Shown here one piece after another: positions 32,497-36,413 of a DNA stretch of 36,413 nt. The translations under genes and the position numbers were made by a program. Below the pieces are notes generated by a model. That model saw only the letters and a list, made by a program, of their open reading frames with translations, was not told where the DNA came from and made no database searches. The stretch's first letter is position 1. Each line of letters starts with the position of its first letter. The stretch comes from Clostridiales bacterium. GTDB taxonomy: Bacteria > Bacillota > Clostridia > Christensenellales > Borkfalkiaceae. The stretch covers positions 1-36,413 of the forward strand of contig JAFLVN010000003.1 of NCBI GenBank assembly GCA_022508285.1, written 5' to 3'.

Positions 32497-33966
32497 ATGG
32501 AAACCGAAAATACTAAATATTTAGGTGAAGAGAAAATTTTAAAATTAATTCTTAAATTTTCCGTTCCTTGCGTTTTGTCGCTTTTGGTGAGCGCACTTTA
32601 TAATATTGTTGACCAGATTTTTGTAGGAAACAGCGAGTTGAGCGTATTGGGCAACGCCGCAACGGGAGTCGTTTTTCCGATATTCATAATTGCTCAAGCC
32701 TTCGCTTGGTGGATAGGCGACGGCTGTGCGGCATACCTGAATATATCCCAAGGTCAGAAAAATTCGCAAAATGCACATAAGGCAATAGGTACGGGAATAG
32801 TTTTTACCGTTGTTGCAAGTCTTATTTTAATGGCGGTTTTTTATCCCCTGCAAAGGCAGCTTTTGCTCACGTTCGGCGCAACCATAGACGGCTTTAACGC
32901 AAAAGGCGAACTTATCCCCGGCAGTATTGACTATGCTGTTAAATATTTCAACATAATCCTCGGCTTTTTCCCCGTATTTATGGCAATGAATATGATGAAC
33001 GCTGTCGTCCGTGCGGACGGTGCACCCGGTTGGTCGATGGCTTCCATGCTTGCGGGTGCAGTTATAAATATCATCCTCGACCCCTTGTTCATTTATGCTT
33101 TCCATTGGGGAATGGCGGGTGCGGCTTGGGCAACCGTTATAGGTCAAACCGTTTCATTTATAATAAGCGTATTGTACTTCGTTTTAAAAACAAAAACTTT
33201 TAAGCTTAAATTAAAGAGTTTTATCCCCGACTTCAAGGAATTTATCCGTCCCGCAAAGCTCGGGCTTTCGTCGTTTATCACGCAGATGACGATAGTTGTA
33301 ATTTCGCTCGTATGCAACATAATGCTCAAAAAGTACGGTGCGCTTTCCGTTTACGGCGAAAATATCCCCATTTCAATCATTGCCGTAGAAAGTAAGGTGT
33401 TTACCGTCGTCGTAAATATAGTGGTGGGAATAGTGTTGGGCTGTCAGCCGATAATAGGCTATAATATGGGCGCAAAAAAGTTTGACCGGGTTAAAAAGCT
33501 GTATGCATACATTCTTTTAAGCACGGTTGCCGTGGGACTTGTTTCCACTATTTTGTTTGAAGCCGCACCGTCAGCCGTTGTCGGTATATTCGGGCAACCC
33601 GACCCCGCACAGGTCAACCCCGCTAATTACTGGAAATTCGGGGTTAAAGTTTTCCGCATATTCTTAATGCTTGTAACCTTCACATGCGCAATAAAAATGA
33701 CTTCAATCTTCTTTCAGGCGGCGGGTAAGCCGGTGTTCGCCATAATAGCTTCGCTTATAAGGGATATAGTTTTATTCATTCCCCTCATTTGCGTTCTGCC
33801 TATATTCTACGGGATAGAAGGTATTTTATGGGCGGCACCTATAGCCGATTTTGTTGCTATGGCAGTGGCAGCCGTTTTAACAATCATATTTATGAAATCG
33901 CTGAAAAAAGTTGATGATGAAAAAGAAACAAACATAGAGTTGCAAGCGGACGGCGGCATGGAATAG
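32497..33966 (+). CDS. MATE-family multidrug efflux transporter (MepA-like)
   Basis: The 489-residue, 12-helix membrane protein exports cationic compounds using ion gradients. Family features include PCVLSLLVSALYNIVDQIFVG in the first helix, the DGAPGWSMASMLAGAVINIILDPLFIY segment and the mirrored IIGYNMGAKKFDRVKK in the second half. ATG 32497 has AAGGAGG upstream. A terminator-bearing leader controls it. If the leader is guanidine-IV, the likely substrate is guanidine or related cations, as for other mepA genes behind that class. Confidence 0.85.
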   Translation: METENTKYLGEEKILKLILKFSVPCVLSLLVSALYNIVDQIFVGNSELSVLGNAATGVVFPIFIIAQAFAWWIGDGCAAYLNISQGQKNSQNAHKAIGTGIVFTVVASLILMAVFYPLQRQLLLTFGATIDGFNAKGELIPGSIDYAVKYFNIILGFFPVFMAMNMMNAVVRADGAPGWSMASMLAGAVINIILDPLFIYAFHWGMAGAAWATVIGQTVSFIISVLYFVLKTKTFKLKLKSFIPDFKEFIRPAKLGLSSFITQMTIVVISLVCNIMLKKYGALSVYGENIPISIIAVESKVFTVVVNIVVGIVLGCQPIIGYNMGAKKFDRVKKLYAYILLSTVAVGLVSTILFEAAPSAVVGIFGQPDPAQVNPANYWKFGVKVFRIFLMLVTFTCAIKMTSIFFQAAGKPVFAIIASLIRDIVLFIPLICVLPIFYGIEGILWAAPIADFVAMAVAAVLTIIFMKSLKKVDDEKETNIELQADGGME

Positions 33967-33977
33967 ACTGTCGGGTA

Positions 33978-34006
33978 TTGCAATTTTTAAAAATCCGTGA
34001 TATACT
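33978..34006 (+). promoter_or_regulatory. sigma-A promoter of the HelD-like gene
   Basis: TTGCAA (33978-33983) and TATACT (34001-34006) are 17 bases apart. AGAGGAG lies before the ATG at 34026. The -35 is the same TTGCAA as at tilS and lepA. Confidence 0.75.
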
Positions 34007-34025
34007 AAATAGATAAGAGGAGTGT

Positions 34026-36398
34026 ATGGCGGATTTTAAAGAGTTGAAAAATTTAATAGAACCGCATAAGGAACCCGATAAGCAGTTCTTTTTGGACCTT
34101 CTTGACGAGGACAAGCAAAGCGCTTTCGAGCACAGGCATATTCATGCGGTGATGCTTATGTTAAAGGCACTCTATATAGTAAAGCTCAAAAAGGGCATAG
34201 AGGAAGCAAACACCGAAAAGAAACGACTCACGCTGTCCTCCGAATACAATGCCGAAAAGTACCGCAAGGTGCTTGAGCTCAATGCTCACATTGCAAAATT
34301 GAAGCAAAAACTCAACACATATAAGCCTTTTTTTAAGGAAACGTACTTCGGCAGAATGGATTTGGTAGACTCAAAAGAGGGCTATAATTCATACTATATA
34401 GGCAAACACGGCGACACAGGTCTGGAGATTGTCGATTGGCGTGCGCCGCTCGCACAGAAATATTATCAGAAGAGCCGCACCTCGTTCTCCATAAACGACT
34501 ACGATTATAAGTTGGTGCTCCGCCGTGCTCTGCGCACGTGCGACGGCAAACTTATAGATTATAAAAACGAATATCTTTCGCTCTCCGATTATCTCTCGAA
34601 AGAGGAAATAGCCGGCAGGGACGAGGCGTTGATTTTCGACCCCTATTTAAAGGAAATTTTAAACAGCCGTAAGGAAAAGCAGGAAATAACGGACATAATC
34701 GAAACTATACAGGAGCAGCAGTACGACATTATAACGCTTCCCGAGTCCGCCGAGTTTGTGCTTCAGGGCGTTGCGGGCAGCGGTAAAACGATGATTTTGT
34801 TGCACAGGCTGTCCTACGTTATGTACAATAACGACTCGATCCGCCGCTCCGATGTGCTTGTAATCACGCCTTCCGACTCATTCAACGCATTTATCGACGA
34901 GCTTTCCACCGTGTTGGAGCTTGAAAAAGTAAAAACAAGCACGCTTGATAACTACTTCATAACACTGCTGAAAAGTGCGGGCGTGAATCTTTTAGGCAAG
35001 GTGGACTATGCCGCTCCCGTACCGCCCGAATACTTAGCATATATATATTCCCCAAAATTTGTATCCAACGTCGAAAAGCGGCTCAGTAAGGTATATGACG
35101 GCATATACGGCATGTTTGCCTCCGAAGATGTGGCGGAAACGGTAGCAAAAGTACTTGCTGCGTGCGCCGCTCAGACTGCCGAATACGAAAAAATAAAAAA
35201 CGCAAGCCTCAGAGTAAGGCGCTGCGTGCTCGGTGAAATAAAGGAAAAGCCGGACGGCGGACTGTACTACACAAAGCAGTTCCGCTATATGTTCAACTGC
35301 GTACTGGATATAACGGAGTTTTTAACACTTATAAATACGGACGACAGAATGAAGGGGTACGCCTTTTTTTACAGGCAGCTTCTCTCGTTCTATAAATCGA
35401 TAAAGTATATCCGCAGATATTCCTATAAGATATGCCTTGCCGCACTCGACGATTTGAAGTCTTTGAGGGATACGGTAGAGAGGGAGATATCAGACCTTAG
35501 ACGCTATAAATTGAAGGTCGGGACTGATGAAGTACTGACGTACTCCGTCGGGATTGAGAAGCGTGAACAGCTAAAAGCCGAGATAGACGAAGTATATATG
35601 CGGGTGGAAAACATAATGAACGGGTTTTCCGCAGCTTACGATTTTGTCGACGTGCTTAGGGGCGACAGTTATCTCGTTTCGATAGGAAAATGCGAAAACA
35701 CTCAGGACGTGTTGAGGTTTTTCAACCGTGAGATACTAAAAAAGGCAAAGTCAAAGTATTCTGTTGCGTCAAAGCCGCTGATAAAGTGCGACCCGTTTGC
35801 TCTCTGTCTTATTTTAACAAAGCTCGGTTTCAATTTGTCGCCCAAGTATGCATTTCTGTTTATTGACGAGGCGCAGGACATATCACCCGCCGAATACGGC
35901 GTACTCCGAGCCGTAAACGACCGAGCGATATTCAATATATTCGGCGATTTAAAGCAGAATATAACTCCACACCGAGGCATAAAGGACTGGTCGGAGCTCG
36001 GATTAACTACCCATAATTTAAGTCTGAATTACCGCAACACAAACCAGATAGTGGAGTATGTGGCGGAAAAACTCGGCATAGACATGAAGTCGATAGGTCT
36101 GAACGGTTCGGCAATCGAATTTATAGACAGCCGCTCGGTTACAAGCTATCTGAGCGGCAAGCACGGACTTAAAGCCGTAATCTGTTCGGAGAAAAACTTT
36201 GAAAAGTTTGCCCGTAAGAGCTACAATATGTTGGGAGTAACGGGCAAAATCTCCAAAACAAAAATAAATATTATGACAGTATATCAAAGCAAGGGGCTTG
36301 AATTTACCGCCGTAGTCGTCGCCGACGAGGATATGACGGCGAACGAAAAATATATAGCGTATACCCGAGCTTTAAAAGAATTGGCAATAGTAAAATAA
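34026..36398 (+). CDS. helD: HelD-like superfamily 1 helicase
   Basis: The 790-residue protein resembles HelD, which removes stalled RNA polymerase from DNA using ATP. Residues 60-105 form a charged coiled-coil arm. YFGRMDL and LEIVDWRAPLAQKYY (about 110-145) are HelD hallmarks. Walker A GVAGSGKT is at 248-255, Walker B and motif II FIDEAQDIS near 614, and the C-terminal motifs are NIMTVYQSKGLEFTAVVV and YIAYTRAL. The insert between motifs I and II is long and helical, as in HelD. The gene is complete; the last 15 bases of the window are GC-rich and may start a terminator. DNA helicase of the UvrD group is the alternative. Confidence 0.82.
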   Translation: MADFKELKNLIEPHKEPDKQFFLDLLDEDKQSAFEHRHIHAVMLMLKALYIVKLKKGIEEANTEKKRLTLSSEYNAEKYRKVLELNAHIAKLKQKLNTYKPFFKETYFGRMDLVDSKEGYNSYYIGKHGDTGLEIVDWRAPLAQKYYQKSRTSFSINDYDYKLVLRRALRTCDGKLIDYKNEYLSLSDYLSKEEIAGRDEALIFDPYLKEILNSRKEKQEITDIIETIQEQQYDIITLPESAEFVLQGVAGSGKTMILLHRLSYVMYNNDSIRRSDVLVITPSDSFNAFIDELSTVLELEKVKTSTLDNYFITLLKSAGVNLLGKVDYAAPVPPEYLAYIYSPKFVSNVEKRLSKVYDGIYGMFASEDVAETVAKVLAACAAQTAEYEKIKNASLRVRRCVLGEIKEKPDGGLYYTKQFRYMFNCVLDITEFLTLINTDDRMKGYAFFYRQLLSFYKSIKYIRRYSYKICLAALDDLKSLRDTVEREISDLRRYKLKVGTDEVLTYSVGIEKREQLKAEIDEVYMRVENIMNGFSAAYDFVDVLRGDSYLVSIGKCENTQDVLRFFNREILKKAKSKYSVASKPLIKCDPFALCLILTKLGFNLSPKYAFLFIDEAQDISPAEYGVLRAVNDRAIFNIFGDLKQNITPHRGIKDWSELGLTTHNLSLNYRNTNQIVEYVAEKLGIDMKSIGLNGSAIEFIDSRSVTSYLSGKHGLKAVICSEKNFEKFARKSYNMLGVTGKISKTKINIMTVYQSKGLEFTAVVVADEDMTANEKYIAYTRALKELAIVK

Positions 36399-36413
36399 GA
36401 AGCGGGGGGGCGG

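Overview
The window comes from an endospore-forming, low-to-moderate GC Firmicute, most likely an uncultured member of the Clostridia. It carries spoVT, spoIIGA-sigE, sigG, ylmC and a spoIIGA promoter region with an exact Spo0A box. It also carries indolepyruvate:ferredoxin oxidoreductase, which fits an amino-acid-fermenting anaerobe. The genus cannot be told from sequence reading alone. Nearly all genes lie on the + strand in short, tightly packed operons with ATGA-type overlaps, and several genes start with TTG or GTG. No rRNA, tRNA, CRISPR array, insertion sequence or prophage was seen.

Layout. 1-1155: the end of iorA, then iorB and a terminator. 1192-3123: tilS-hpt. 3153-7484: spoVT, a yabM-type flippase, a yabN-type MazG and dusB; spoVT-yabM-yabN is the Bacillus gene order. 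7485-8545: a lone, AT-rich PD-(D/E)XK nuclease-like gene on the minus strand. 8574-10973: spoIIGA-sigE-sigG, with a Spo0A box upstream and a hairpin that buries the sigG ribosome-binding site. 11025-13600: an accessory operon of an ECF sigma factor, a secreted papain-fold cysteine peptidase and a one-pass membrane protein, placed between sigG and the next sporulation gene. 13627-14630: a CvpA-like protein and YlmC. 14650-15695 (minus): a DUF421/DUF4363 pair. 15733-19126: a folate operon folC-folE-folP-folBK. 19181-22604: ppx, maf and a divergent MreB-like actin. 22624-23936 (minus): an unrecognised acidic membrane protein. 23993-27769: lepA, a short MGMT-like gene, hemW and a GNAT acetyltransferase. 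27771-29168: a lipoprotein and a divergently transcribed membrane-anchored protein. 29180-32269: guaB-guaA. 32380-33966: a MATE exporter behind a riboswitch-like attenuator, probably guanidine-IV. 33978-36398: a HelD-like helicase.

How the genes work together. Phosphorylated Spo0A would switch on spoIIGA-sigE. SpoIIGA cleaves pro-sigma-E in the mother cell. sigG acts later in the forespore, and spoVT has a good match to a sigma-G promoter, so the window shows three layers of the sporulation cascade. The fol genes cover the path from GTP to dihydrofolate except the dihydroneopterin triphosphate phosphatase. guaB and guaA turn IMP into GMP, and hpt salvages purines. Two recurring regulatory traits stand out. 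Several likely sigma-A promoters use TTGC-type -35 boxes. In tilS and lepA the -10 box is so close to the start codon that the mRNA should be leaderless.
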